From Prostheceraeus crozeri (Eukaryota > Platyhelminthes > Polycladida > Euryleptidae), in the NCBI GenBank assembly GCA_907163375.1, contig CAJQUW010003214.1:27233-91232 (forward strand): a stretch of DNA of 64,000 nucleotides, read 5' to 3'. Positions 1 to 10,257 of this stretch are shown one piece after another (positions within the stretch are counted from its first letter, which is position 1; each line of letters opens with the position of its first letter). A program made the translations under genes and the position numbers. The notes beneath the pieces are model-generated. The model worked only from the letters and a program-made list of their open reading frames with translations, did not search any database and was not told the DNA's origin.

Positions 1-430
1 AACTTTGCTTCTACAAGTCCTTTTGACTTGATTAAAAAAAGATTCGATAAGACCTATATTTTCAGACCACTTATCAAATTTCATAAGTAGCGCTAAATGC
101 CGAAAAATTTTAATTCGCTACTTTTGGTGATTTTCGGGGTTTTCAAACCTTCTGATTTCAATAAAGACCTTTACAAAGTTGTCAGAGGCGAGCTTTGGCT
201 CGAAACTTGCTTCCTGATGTAAATAACTGCACCGGTTTTCATGTCAAAATCGGGGTCCGAATACCAACACAATGATATGACGCACACTCTGTCCGCGGGA
301 GGTTGGATTTGAGGGCCGAGGCCTTGGAGTCCGGATGAGATCCCCTCTGAGTAATGCCTGTAACGGATTCATCAGCCTAGCTAGTCTATCCTCAAGTATT
401 GAATGACATATTAGTTGTATTTTAAAATGA
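1..430. other. No recognisable gene
   Basis: No reading frame, RNA gene or repeat was recognised here. Whether this is host DNA or the outer part of the virus-like element cannot be decided. Confidence 0.5.
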
Positions 431-504
431 TTGTCAATGTATTCATTCGTTGAAGTTATAAATGGTATAAGTAGTATTTCTATTTCATCCTTCCTTTACA
501 GAAA

Positions 505-831
505 ATGGGAGGAAATTCGAGATTTTTGCTTAAAAAGTGCTCTTGTGGAGAGATTAAGAGAGGTGGCGAATTTAAACGCCGCATTAACAAATACAAAAAT
601 ACTCCTCACTTTCACGAGGAAAGAGGTGTTGTTTCCGGCTGCATGCATTGCCAAAAATTTTTAAAAGGCAAGGACCAGACGGCATTTTGCATTGCTCACG
701 CCGAATGTCCGATCAAAAAGGCTAGTAATTATGCAACATCAGACATCGGCAAAGTGATCACAGACTTCTTCAACGAAACAACAGTCGATCTAGACGCAGA
801 TTTGCAAGATGCAATTGATACCATCTTTTGA
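505..831 (+). CDS. Small cysteine/histidine-rich protein of unknown function
   Basis: A frame of 108 codons. Cys and His occur in spaced pairs (CSCG near residue 13, CMHC near residue 47, a C-x2-H-x3-C pattern near residue 63), which suggests a small metal-binding domain. The N-terminal half is basic and the C-terminal end acidic. A pyrimidine-rich tract ending in cag lies just before the ATG, so a splice acceptor may precede it and an upstream exon is possible. It abuts the acidic coiled-coil frame at 828 on the same strand and the two may be related. I do not recognise the family. It is grouped with the virus-like element only by proximity. Confidence 0.45.
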   Translation: MGGNSRFLLKKCSCGEIKRGGEFKRRINKYKNTPHFHEERGVVSGCMHCQKFLKGKDQTAFCIAHAECPIKKASNYATSDIGKVITDFFNETTVDLDADLQDAIDTIF

Positions 832-1274
832 GTCCTACTGCACCGACTACAGAACAACTGAGTGGATCGGAAAGCTCAGACGACTCCGATTCTGAGGAGG
901 TCGTTATCAATAGAAAAGTGGAAGACATAGGAAAACCGTCAAATCAGTCTTCCCCGAAAAAGAAAACGATCGCACAGCAGTCTTCCCCAGTAAAGAAGGG
1001 GGTCAAGCAGCAAACGGATAGCTGTAATAAGGATGCCAAGATCGCAAAAGTGAGCCAGGAATATGCACTCACCAAATTAAAAGACGAACTGGCTCGTTAC
1101 AAAAACAAATGTGCGGCCCTTAGGGTGGAGAATTTTCACCTCAAGGGTCAGGTAGCCGAGATTCAGGCCCTGAAGGCACAAGTCATCAATTTAGAACCTT
1201 TCCGCGGAAGGGTGCCTAGCAGCGAAAAACGCGTTACTGAGCAGGCGACGTATATAAAATCTTTAAAAGCTTAG
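828..1274 (+). CDS. Acidic, serine-rich and coiled-coil protein of unknown function
   Basis: About 148 codons. The first third is rich in Ser, Asp and Glu. A Lys/Ser-rich linker with PKKK-like nuclear localisation candidates follows. Residues from about 75 onward show a heptad-like Leu/Ala/Lys/Glu pattern typical of a coiled coil. No ATG lies at the boundary with the preceding frame, so the true start is unclear. Coiled-coil-like composition continues in the sequence downstream to about 1,480, just before a foldback element. A nuclear, self-associating protein is plausible from composition only; no homologue is recognised. Confidence 0.4.
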   Translation: MSPTAPTTEQLSGSESSDDSDSEEVVINRKVEDIGKPSNQSSPKKKTIAQQSSPVKKGVKQQTDSCNKDAKIAKVSQEYALTKLKDELARYKNKCAALRVENFHLKGQVAEIQALKAQVINLEPFRGRVPSSEKRVTEQATYIKSLKA

Positions 1275-1490
1275 GAAGAGACATCAAAGCTGAAAATTGA
1301 ACAACTTAAGACTAGCCTGACTGAGACCCAGAAAAAAGAGGAGAAAAGAACAACGCTCCATCTTCCCGTCGTCAACAGCAGAATTGTTGATAACATAATC
1401 ATAGAAAGTGAGGACTTGGACACCACATTCGAGTGCTACGATGGGGCGATGGCGGGGATGCTATGGCTATTTTGACTATCTATGATTCGT

Positions 1491-1830
1491 GATCTTATTG
1501 AACTCTTTATACTCTACTTTTTATCTATGTTATAATTACATGTACGTGTATCTAACTCTTTATGCATGGATATTATGAAATTCAAATTGTCTAGCATCAC
1601 AACTAAATAGAATCTTATCCTGCAAGGACTGGATTTTTGGACTGCGTAATTTTACCAGGACAAATTGGTTCTTGCCACCTATCTTCATATCTTTTCCCGG
1701 TACATCGGGGGCCGATTTCCAATTTGCCCTGGTAATTTGAATTTCATAGTATCCATGCATAAAGAAATAGATACATGTACATGTCATTATAACATAGATA
1801 GCAAGTAGAGTATAAAGAGTTCAATAAGAT
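1491..1830. repeat. Foldback (long inverted repeat) element
   Basis: The stretch starting at 1,491 (atcttattgaactcttta) returns as its reverse complement ending at 1,830. The arms are about 100 nt each (roughly 1,491-1,590 and 1,735-1,830) with small mismatches, around a core of about 145 nt. This is the layout of a MITE-like foldback transposon. No clear target duplication was found. It lies directly downstream of the coiled-coil frame. Confidence 0.7.
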
Positions 1831-1977
1831 TCTGCTTAATAATCGCTGCTTACACATTTCGATGAAGCATGATGGTGACATCAAGGAATTGCGCCACCGC
1901 AAGCGGAAACTGCCGGCCAAATATCATCCCCATCCACCGCCATCGAAGGTTCAACGAACCGATTAAGTTAATTTATG

Positions 1978-2039
1978 GTAAGTTAATATCATCTCTATCA
2001 CTTGAATATAATTTCATCTATTTTCTTTCTATTTTTCAG
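1978..2039 (+). other. Candidate 62-nt GT-AG intron
   Basis: The sequence atg|gtaagttaat at 1,975 is followed by a T/C-rich tract ending tttttcag at 2,039. This matches animal donor and acceptor consensus. It lies upstream of the first structured repeat and could be an intron in an untranslated region. Two other genes in the element have the same ATG-plus-donor layout. Confidence 0.5.
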
Positions 2040-2048
2040 ATGCGACGT

Positions 2049-2151
2049 GAACGAACCAACGGTCTTTAAGAGGCCACCATGGGGCAAAAAGTGATAGTAC
2101 CTCCACGTGGTTTGCCCTGGACAGACTTCGGTCTGACTGAATCTATCACAT
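2049..2151 (+). repeat. Structured repeat copy 1, with histone-type stem-loop
   Basis: About 103 nt repeated at 2,511-2,612. It opens with a hairpin at 2,061-2,075 (GGTCTTTAAGAGGCC) flanked by ACCAAC upstream and ACC downstream, closely resembling the 3' stem-loop of replication-dependent histone mRNAs but one nucleotide shorter. An outer helix follows (GTGATAG 2,091-2,097 with CTATCAC 2,143-2,149) that encloses CAGAC-TTCG-GTCTG at 2,122-2,135, a stem closed by a UUCG-type tetraloop. Conserved pairing in both copies suggests an RNA element rather than coding sequence. Confidence 0.6.
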
Positions 2152-2186
2152 AATTAGAAAGACTGAGTCATGTCATTGTATCAGAG

Positions 2187-2234
2187 GGGTATATAAACCA
2201 TTACCTCTCTTTCATTTTCATTCTATACTCCATC
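2187..2234 (+). promoter_or_regulatory. TATA promoter of the 87-aa gene
   Basis: TATATAAA at 2,190-2,197 is followed about 25 nt later by TTTTCATTCTATACT, the same start-region motif seen at the polymerase promoter. The ATG at 2,235 is the first after it. Confidence 0.6.
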
Positions 2235-2498
2235 ATGAAAACACCTAAGACGACAGTCAGCTCTCCTGACAAGCCTCGACTTAGACCGAGAAATTTATTT
2301 ATTGAGTTTTTAGAAATGGAGGAGCGAGAGAGAATTTACAACAATCTTGCTCGAATCGGCTCATCGGTTGCCGATTATGCCGATTCAACAGAGTGGAGAT
2401 ATATTCCGCCCTCTGACAGTCGGATGGAAGTAGAGGAGGTCGATGCCGCTGACATAGAGAGATTAAAAGTCTCTCTCAGCGGAATCGGCCAAATCTAG
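2235..2498 (+). CDS. Small protein of unknown function, 87 aa
   Basis: The start is fixed by a TATA box about 40 nt upstream and a start-region motif just before the ATG. The protein has a basic N-terminus (residues 1-25, with an RPRN motif), a central Glu/Arg-rich helical stretch and an acidic C-terminal third. No domain is recognised. The gene is bracketed by two copies of a structured repeat. The downstream copy, whose histone-like hairpin starts 24 nt after the stop, may serve as its mRNA 3' end. A compact early or regulatory protein would fit the context, but that is inference. Confidence 0.55.
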   Translation: MKTPKTTVSSPDKPRLRPRNLFIEFLEMEERERIYNNLARIGSSVADYADSTEWRYIPPSDSRMEVEEVDAADIERLKVSLSGIGQI

Positions 2499-2510
2499 AC
2501 ATGTATCCGA

Positions 2511-2612
2511 GAACGAACCATCGGTCTTTAAGAGACCACAAGGAGCAAAATGTGATAGTACCTCCTCGTGGTTTGCCCTGGACAGACTTTGGTCTGACTG
2601 AATCTATCACAT
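2511..2612 (+). repeat. Structured repeat copy 2, with histone-type stem-loop
   Basis: Second copy of the 103-nt repeat. The hairpin at 2,523-2,537 reads GGTCTTTAAGAGACC. The outer helix pairs 2,552-2,558 with 2,604-2,610. The inner hairpin at 2,583-2,596 keeps its stem while the loop changes from TTCG to TTTG. Differences fall mostly in loops or as pair-preserving changes, which favours selection on RNA structure. Confidence 0.6.
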
Positions 2613-3147
2613 GAATATAAAAAATATAATCACAAAGTTGTATCTGCTGTCAGTCAACTTTAACGTTGCATGGCACGGAGAACTTCGGCATAATTCTTCC
2701 TGTTGGTGGGCGATCTCTCTTGAGACAGCGGATGATATCGTAGTGATGAGTGTGGCAAGGGCTTGAGACTTACCTTAATCCGACTTTCCAACGGTCGTCG
2801 TGGTCTCTTCGCTCAACGTAGCACTTTGAACGCCAATCGGTTGAGTCTTAGCTATCTGCCGCAGGTTACTTTTTAAATTCTCCGTTGCATACGTTATCTG
2901 AGAATGAATCATGAGTTCTCTTAAAAACTGCCTCTATTATTGAAGCTAAATGATGAAGGGATGAAATGGGAGGGCACTCTTGCGCCACACGCAAACATAT
3001 ACATCTTCTCTCTTTACTAATGATACGATCTCTTTTGATAGAAAAGTAGACCGATAATAAATGTGATGACATTCGCAACCATGTTTACAATAAACCCCAT
3101 ATCTAAATTCCTCCTTTTATTTCCATTTCTAGATCAATACATTGCAA
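2613..3147. other. No recognisable gene
   Basis: Only short frames without recognisable content. This lies between the second structured repeat and the 3' end of the minus-strand gene at 3,173. Confidence 0.5.
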
Positions 3148-3172
3148 AACAAAGACATGTAGTTCTTTAGAT

Positions 3173-3445
3173 TTATTTATCAAAGTTCAGTGGGACTGGT
3201 TTGAAGTCATTATAAATCCTGTAATGTACCACTCGCTTTGGTGCATCCGGCAGTCTTCTGAGTCGCGTCGTCTTCGGTGTGAACTCGCCCTCACTCCATA
3301 CAACTTCGGTGATTTCACTTTTGCTACCACTCTTCTCGACATTGTCGATTTTGGGTTTATTGCCACTGTTCACATCCTCGTCCCATTCATCGACAACTTC
3401 GAAAATTTTGTGGAAAATATTTAAGGCTTCAGAAGAATTTGCCAT
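3173..3445 (-). CDS. Small acidic protein, 90 aa, one of an inverted pair
   Basis: The start is placed at 3,445 because the TATA box at 3,497-3,504 (minus strand) rules out the more upstream ATG. Residues 15-45 are acidic (VVDEWDEDVNSG) and the C-terminal half is basic, with the motif FTPKTTRLRRLPDAPKR. The plus-strand sequence around 3,605-3,752 encodes a related peptide, so this gene has an inverted neighbour paralogue. An AATAAA-like signal overlaps the stop region on the minus strand. The function is unknown; the acidic-then-basic layout resembles many small viral regulatory proteins, but no family is recognised. Confidence 0.55.
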   Translation of the reverse strand: MANSSEALNIFHKIFEVVDEWDEDVNSGNKPKIDNVEKSGSKSEITEVVWSEGEFTPKTTRLRRLPDAPKRVVHYRIYNDFKPVPLNFDK

Positions 3446-3494
3446 ACTAACCTGTTCGATCGTATGATGTGAATGAGAAGTGCTAATATCTTCT

Positions 3495-3536
3495 GATTTA
3501 TATAGGATATTCAACAATACTTTCCTCAGCCAATCA
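3495..3536 (-). promoter_or_regulatory. CCAAT and TATA promoter, minus strand
   Basis: On the minus strand ATTGGCTGAG (3,525-3,534) is followed by CTATATAAAT (3,497-3,504 core) and then CTTCTCATTCACATC before the ATG at 3,445. The order and spacing match the polymerase and 20,982 gene promoters. Confidence 0.55.
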
Positions 3537-3599
3537 GAATCACTCTAATTTAGATAAAGACTGTTAAAGTCAGAAGATTGCAAGATGTACCAATCTCAG

Positions 3600-3800
3600 C
3601 TAAAATGACAATTTTGTGATCGTCAATGAGTGCGATGAAGGCTTGAGTAGTCAGGAGAGTGGTAACAAAACTATAAGAATTATCTGGACAGACGAAGAGT
3701 GGACACCGAAAAGAACTCGTGAGAGAAGAGTGTCAGATGCTCCCAAACGATAAAGTATGCTTTGATTTTAAATAAATCTAAAGAACCACATGTCACTACT
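3600..3800 (+). CDS. Diverged inverted paralogue of the 3,173-3,445 gene
   Basis: The plus strand encodes a peptide with the same order of motifs as the minus-strand neighbour: an acidic VNECDEG-type start, a SGNK motif and a TPKRTRERR...DAPKR end. The 3' flank (TAAATCTAAAGAAC, about 3,770-3,785) matches the reverse complement of the 3' flank of the neighbour at about 3,160-3,180. The two were therefore copied together with their downstream sequence, in head-to-head orientation. Confidence 0.5.
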
Positions 3801-3925
3801 TTTTGATTTTTCCCTCAGTGATTGAGGTAGTATTTAGGAAAGAATGATAGTGTCTAGCATCAGCTGCTATGATTTACACTGAGCTGTCAAATGACTAGAT
3901 TTTCACTATGATGTTGATGACTACA

Positions 3926-4379
3926 TTACCCAGAAATAAGTGAAAACAGACAGATATAACAAATGAAACATATATTCCGAAAGTACAAATAATTTAGAAG
4001 ATCTTCAGTACTAATATCATCCCAAGGCGATTCGCAGTTACTGCAGTCACATTTCAGTTGTCGCACTCTTTCCTCGGCTGCAGCCAACACACCAAAGATG
4101 TACTCCCATTCAATCTTGTTCCTGGGTTGAGACGATGGGCTGTACCATCTCCGTATGTCATGGAGAAGACTGATATCATCCTCCTTCGACACATCCTCCT
4201 TGTTGTATAGTAGGTACTTCCACCTCACATACACCATCCATCTCCTCTTCCTCAGTCAGAGTCGGATATTCCAAGCTTGGAATATCCTCCGCTTTTTCCT
4301 TCTTCTCCAACTTCACCTTCTTTGGAGCGGGAGGGCAAGTTGATGTGTCCACGGAGAGAGTTGCTGTTGGCGAATTCAT
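3926..4379 (-). CDS. Small nuclear-type protein region of unknown function
   Basis: Two overlapping minus-strand reading frames, 4,176-4,379 and 3,926-4,237. The first begins at an ATG at 4,379 and carries a classic basic nuclear localisation motif (PKKVKLEKK) near residue 19, then an acidic stretch. The second is rich in Trp, Tyr and Cys and contains a CDCSNC motif. A weak TATA-like TTTATAG lies upstream on the minus strand at about 4,400. The gene diverges from the polymerase promoter and shares the intervening 100 nt. No family is recognised. Confidence 0.45.
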
Positions 4380-4435
4380 GACTTCAAATTGTGTGCTATA
4401 AACTTGATTTCTTAGTGCTTAAGTACAAGTAAGTA

Positions 4436-4520
4436 GCCAATCAAATGAATAGCCAATGAATGACGAGTATGAGAGTATATAAAAGGTGGGAAACAGACTT
4501 ATTTTTCATTCTATATTTGA
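4436..4520 (+). promoter_or_regulatory. Polymerase promoter: CCAAT boxes, TATA, start motif
   Basis: Two GCCAAT boxes (about 4,436 and 4,453) precede TATATAAAAGG at about 4,476-4,486 and TTTTTCATTCTATATTTGA at 4,502-4,520. This is the clearest example of the promoter layout shared by several genes of the element. Confidence 0.65.
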
Positions 4521-4610
4521 GACGTGTTGAGAATAAGTGAAGTCTCTATTTTGATAAACTATACAATTTTCTGACATTGAAGTATCATTCTTAAACTTGA
4601 TTTCGTTGAA

Positions 4611-7600
4611 ATGGTAAGTTGAAAATTTCCTCACTCATCTCCCTCAAACGTTTGGCTAATACCATCTTTCTCAAATTCAGCCATCTACTTCATCACCAAA
4701 ACGCTCCCTTCTCGAGGAAACTTTAGAGCTGTTAAGTGAATGTAGGTTGTAACAATAGACTATAACTTTAATATAGATGATAGAATGATTCCTCTTTCAG
4801 GTGATGTTAGTACCAGCTCAAGCGGTCAGTCGCGGGAATCTAATGAGCGGGAATCTGCTGATTGTGGTCATATCTTTACGAGGAAGCGTGATCTCGCCCG
4901 ACACATCAGACAACGTGTGTGTCAATCAAAGACATCATCAATCTCCCGAGGTGAGGATGATTCTATTCAACATGTCTCTTTTACTTGCGACTTTTGCATT
5001 CTATCTTTTAAAACACGTTTTGAATTATCTTCACATAGACTTCACCACACGCATACAAATGATAGTTATAGTAACAAAACCTCCCCTATCCGTCTCACTG
5101 AAGTGTCGCTCAATAATGTAGTGAGAAATTACCATATGGAATCCTCAGAAACCATTGCTGATTTTCCGGAGTGGTTTTATCAAAATTCAACATTAATAGA
5201 TGCGCTCTTTAGAAATTTAGACAACTTTAGAATAATAGCGCTCATCTATCTTAAAATAAAATATGTTAAAGTTGATCATCATACTGGCGAAATAGTGCAG
5301 AGGTTGGAGTTTTACATACCCTCCTCACCTGCTACAGAGGTAGTAGATAAAGAAGTAAGGCTAAATTTTTATATTGAAGGGCTAAAATCAAATATTGATA
5401 AATTTAACGTGCGCGATAGTGGTCTGATTTTTGATGGTGTAGAATCTGCCATGTTTAAAATTACTCTATTAGAAAATTACAGTGGACGAGGCTCCTTCAA
5501 TCTTCCAAAAACGTTAAAAGATAAGAAAGCAGTCATTTCTATAGATTGTGAATCGCACTGTTTTAAGTATGCGGTCTTATCCATTCTCCACTATCATGAT
5601 GTACAGAACAACCGTTTACGTAAAACCAAATATCATCAATGGGAGAATGAATTGAAATTTGATGACTGCAATAGTGGAGGTATGAAATTGAAAGATATAG
5701 AGAAATTTGAAAAATTAAATAAAATTAAAATAGTTGTTCACGTCTGGCAAAAAAGGACTTAAAGGTGTACGCTACAACAAACGTTCATCAACTTATGATC
5801 GTGTTGCCAACCTCTTGTTGGTATATGAGGATAGCAGTCAACAATGGCATTACTGCGGTATTCCAAATATTTATCGACTATATTCCCACTTAACATCCAA
5901 AAGGGGGTAGCATTTCATATGTGACCGTTGTATGAGATCCTTCTGGTCAAAAGATAAATTTCAAACACATTATGAATGGTATAAGCGAGGTAAATTGCAA
6001 ATGGAACGCATGTCCAAAGATAAAATCTTTTCATATAGAGAGAATGGTAGTGAAATAAGTCCTCTTCGTGTCATCTATGCTGATATCGAATGCTATATTG
6101 ATGATAACATCCACAAGCCAGCAGCCATATCCTGTTATGAGGTATGGCATAATCATTTCCAAAATGAAGATAATAAAATGCACGTCTGGCAAGGTGAGGA
6201 TTGTATACACAAATTCTTGCAATTCCTGGAAAGTGCTAGTAAATTTCAACAAAAAAATGATAGTGAACTCTATCACAGATCATTAAATATGACAGCAGAT
6301 GATCAGGTAAAATTTGAAAGTTGTATAGTCTGCTCAAAATGTAATAAAACGTTTGATGAGGGTAAAATTAAGAAAATGTGTGACCATGATCACATCACTG
6401 GTAAATTTAGAAACGTACTGTGTTCAAGATGCAATTTTTCTCTAAGAATGAAACGGCGCACTCTACCCGTAATTTTTCATAACTTCAAAGGCTATGACAG
6501 CCATATGACAATAAAAGGGGGGTTAGGAAAAATGAAGGGATGGTTAATGAATGTTATAGCTCAAACGAGGGAAAAATTTATGTCCATGACTGCAAAAGTA
6601 CCAGTCAATAAGACTAAAGAAAATAAGACAGTCTACTTTGATATAAAATTTTTAGATTCCTATGAATTCATGACTTCATCAGTAGCATCTCTCGTTCAAA
6701 ATCTTAAGTCTCTTCAACTAAATCAAAATTTGAAGAAGCAATATCCTAACTTGACAGATGAAGTCATCACATGCAAAGGAGTGTTTCCATATGCATACTT
6801 TGACAACATTTCTAAACTTAGTGAGACTTCTCTTCCATCAATAGATAAATTTAAAAATGATTTGACTAGTATAGAATATAAGGTAGAAGATTACAATCAT
6901 GCTCAAGTTGCATGGACAAAATTTGACTGTCAAACGTTTAGCGATTATATGATCGCCTATCTAAAATTAGATGTATTTTTGCTGGCTGATGTATTTCAGG
7001 AGTTTCGACGAGTGACATTAGAAGAAGATAAATTAGACCCCATCCACTTTGTCAGTCTTCCAGCCATGTCATTCCAGTCTGCTTTTAAAATGACTGGAGA
7101 GAGAATCCATCTTTTACAAGATCCAGAGATGTATAATTTATTTGAGCGAGGAATTGGCGGTGGTCTCACATTTGTAAATAGACACCAAATAAAATCAAAA
7201 ATAGTAGATGATGATCAGATTCATCTAAAGTACTATGACCAGAATAATTTATTTGATAGTTCACTATCCAAACCTCTACCTCACTCTGAGTTTAGCTGGC
7301 TAGGTGATAGTGAAATTCAACATTTCTCCAATCCTTCAAACATACTAGCTATTCCAGATGATGGTGATTGGGGATAATATTTTGAGGTAGATCTTATCTA
7401 TCCAAATAGTATTAAAAATAAAACTGTGGATTCTCCACCTCCGCGCGAATCAGGTGAAGTGACTGAAGATATGTTTTCGGACTTTATGAAACAATTTCAT
7501 AAAGATTTAGAAGGGAGTGGACAGCCCAAGTATAAGCCTTGTTGCAAACTTTTCCTTACTTAATTTGATAAAGAAAATTTTCTAGCCCACTTTTCCATCT

Positions 7601-8581
7601 TCAAAATTTTATTTAGAAATGAGTGTGATTTTAAAAACAGTTCACCGCATTATCAAATTTAGACAGAAAGCCTTTCTGAAACCATATACTGATAGTAGCA
7701 GCCAGAAACGTGCACCAGCCCAAAATAATTTTGAAAAGGATTTTTATAAATATAAGAATAATAGTCTCTTTGGTAAGACGATGGAAGATGTTAGAAAACG
7801 TATAAACTATAAACTTGTGAATCGTAATGATAAATTTCAAAAGTTAGCGGCATCACTTCTCTTTATTGATAGAGATATTATAGATGATGAGTTGGTTGGT
7901 ATTAAAATGATAAAATCAGAAGTAGAGTTGTGCAAGCCCATCTACATTGGACAAGCTGTATTAGATTATTCCAAGCTTGAAATGTATCAACTCTTCTATA
8001 GAATATTAAAACCATGTCCTCTAATTAAAGACGTGCGTTTGCTGGGTGGTGATACAGACAGTTTCTTTTTAAGTATTTCTGCTCAGAAAGAGTTAAACTT
8101 CAATGAAATAGGAAGATCTTTAGAAAATTATTTTGATACGTCAAATTATCCTACAGATCACCCACTATACTCTACTAAAAATAAAGCAAAATTAGGATGC
8201 TTCAAAGATGAAATGGCAGGAAAAGAAATTAAGGAAATGATTCTTCTTCGTCCTAAAATGTATTAAATGAAAACAAAAGACTCCAGTGACAGTATTAAGC
8301 GCGCAAAAGGCATATCTAAGTCGATTGTTGTAAATATGAAGCATAGGATCTATAAGAAGGCCTTTAAAAATAAGTGTGTAACGTTTGTCAACATGACCAT
8401 CTTAAAATCAAAGTTGCATGAGGTAAAAACTCATACATTTAGAAAGCGAGCACTTTCAGCGTGGGAGGATAAGAGGTGTTGGATATGGCATAACATATCT
8501 CTTCCACATGGTCATCCTGATACAATCATATCACTAACTAAAAGAATTAAACTCACACTACCACATTCAGGAGATGTGTAA
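4611..8581 (+). CDS. Family B DNA polymerase of the Polinton, fragmented
   Basis: Replicative polymerase of the DNA_pol_B_2 (protein-primed) type that copies Polinton DNA. From 5' to 3' the parts are a Cys/His zinc-finger-like region (about 4,850-5,060), an exonuclease domain with the DIE motif (VIYADIECY, near 6,075), the HNFKGYDSH segment (near 6,480), the YLKLDVFLLADVF segment (near 6,960), the NSLFGKTMEDVRKR segment (near 7,765) and the catalytic GGDTDSF motif (near 8,047). The ATG at 4,611 is followed at once by a candidate intron (4,614-4,680), and a second candidate lies at 4,742-4,800; Polinton genes are known to be spliced in places. The frame is broken at several points. An AATAAA signal follows at about 8,742. 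Confidence 0.9.
4614..4680 (+). other. Candidate intron directly after the polymerase ATG
   Basis: ATG|GTAAGTTG starts at 4,611 and the acceptor AAATTCAG ends at 4,680. The length is 67 nt. The same layout and almost the same length occur in the gene starting at 20,982 on the other strand. Confidence 0.6.
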
Positions 8582-8762
8582 ATATGTTCAGTCTCAAATC
8601 AGCATTTTGATGATGCTTTTGTTGACATTCATTGTTGTTTTATGTATCGCTTTAGATTGCCCTTCCTTGTGAATATATGCCTACAGTCAGCTCATTCCCC
8701 TATATCTGTGAAAAGACTTTTTCATACACATATTTTTAGTTCAATAAAATTTTACAATGACT
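8582..8762 (+). terminator. Polymerase 3' region with poly(A) signal
   Basis: Short non-coding interval. TCAATAAAATT at about 8,740 provides a plus-strand poly(A) signal just before the convergent minus-strand structural gene. Confidence 0.5.
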
Positions 8763-10213
8763 TCACTTTGTTTTCCGAAACACTAAAGTTGCGAGGGATT
8801 TAGTATCTTTGACATGGATGCACTCATGTAAACCATTTGTAATTTTGATAGAAATAGATGGTATAGTTTGTTTGATAACAGGATGGCTGAAAATATGTTG
8901 AAACATCTTCTTGACTATTCCATATAAAGCATCCTTATCATGAATGAAATCACGTAAAATGTGTTCTTTTTCCTCGCCAACAGAAATAGGTAGAATCAAA
9001 TCACTTTGAATGTAAAGGTGTTGTTCATGTTTATCAAGTGTCATTGGTGTTTCTATACCAATCGTATGCGCAGCAGTAAACATATTTTGTAGCATTGAAA
9101 AACCAGAGTTTTTCAATTTTTTTGCTCAATTGACATTGAATGTCATCACCCAGTTTCAGAACAACTCGTTGATTTTCAATTGAAAACAAAATGTGGTGTG
9201 TCTTACATCATATTTACTTTTCATCACATGCTTCAACTTCTGTTGTATATAAGGATTTATTACATGAATGAAGATTTCAACTGCATGATATCAACTAAAT
9301 CAGCTTTAGTGTGATATTCATGAGAAGCATAAACCAAACCGCTTCCAATAATAGGTGTTGCATGTCTTACAAAATGACGCAAGGTTGGAGAGAAATAAAC
9401 TGTAAGTTTGTCATTATATTTCTGAATAACCAACTTATCTTTGTCCGCCATAATTTTCTCTCCATACTTCTTACCCACAGTCTCATTCCATCGTTTTACT
9501 AACTCAATAAGTGATAAAGGTTGAACACCACGCTTTTTCAAAATGATGCGTTCTTCACATTCTACAACATCTTCATCAAATATTTAAAATTTATAATGAA
9601 ATTTGTTGATTCGATTTGAATAAACTTTTTTAACAATTGCAGTAGCAATTGACGTTAGATGTATTCCATGACCAAAACCGAGATGTGGATGGAATTCATT
9701 ATCCAACCTCAATGTCAGACCTTTAGTAAAAGAATGAAAGCGAAGGAACTGTCTCCCACTCCAATGATGGATAGTAAACTCATAAACTTTCTGATCCTTA
9801 TTCTTCATGATGGAAGTATTACCACTATTGAATGCCTTAATAATTTTCTCATTCACAAATGGACCATAATAATCTGATTTTATCTGAATCCATTCATAGT
9901 TCCACTTTCCATCTTACGTTAAATTGTATGAGAACTGGAATTTATTATTCATTGTTATTCCATCATGGGTGCGAGGAGTCAATATCATTTCTTCCAAATC
10001 ATTCACATTCTGAATATTGCTATCATAGCAAATGCCGGAAACACCCACTTCCCATTCACCTTCTAGATGTAGTGAGCGATTTAATTCTACTCGAAAGTCT
10101 GGTGGTTTATTATTAGGAAATTTATTCATAGAAGCATTACTGGGTAAGTAAATTAGAAACGAATCTCTATTTTCACTTTCCATACTAATCACATTGGAAA
10201 AATATATCAGCAT
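8763..10213 (-). CDS. Polinton structural-type protein, copy A, fragmented
   Basis: Minus-strand fragments in the order expected for a single family. The N-terminal part (9,914-10,213) has the hallmark EGEWEVGVSGI after an FPNNKPPDF segment. Middle parts lie at 9,260-9,856, and the C-terminal part (8,763-9,116) resembles the end of copy B. This family is common beside the capsid genes of animal Polintons and is assumed to be a virion or assembly protein; its exact role is not established to my knowledge. It looks like a tandem duplicate of the 10,258-11,625 gene and is the more decayed copy. Confidence 0.7.
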
Positions 10214-10257
10214 ACTTTTGGATTAACTCTTCATTCGGAAATGGAGTGTGATACTTG

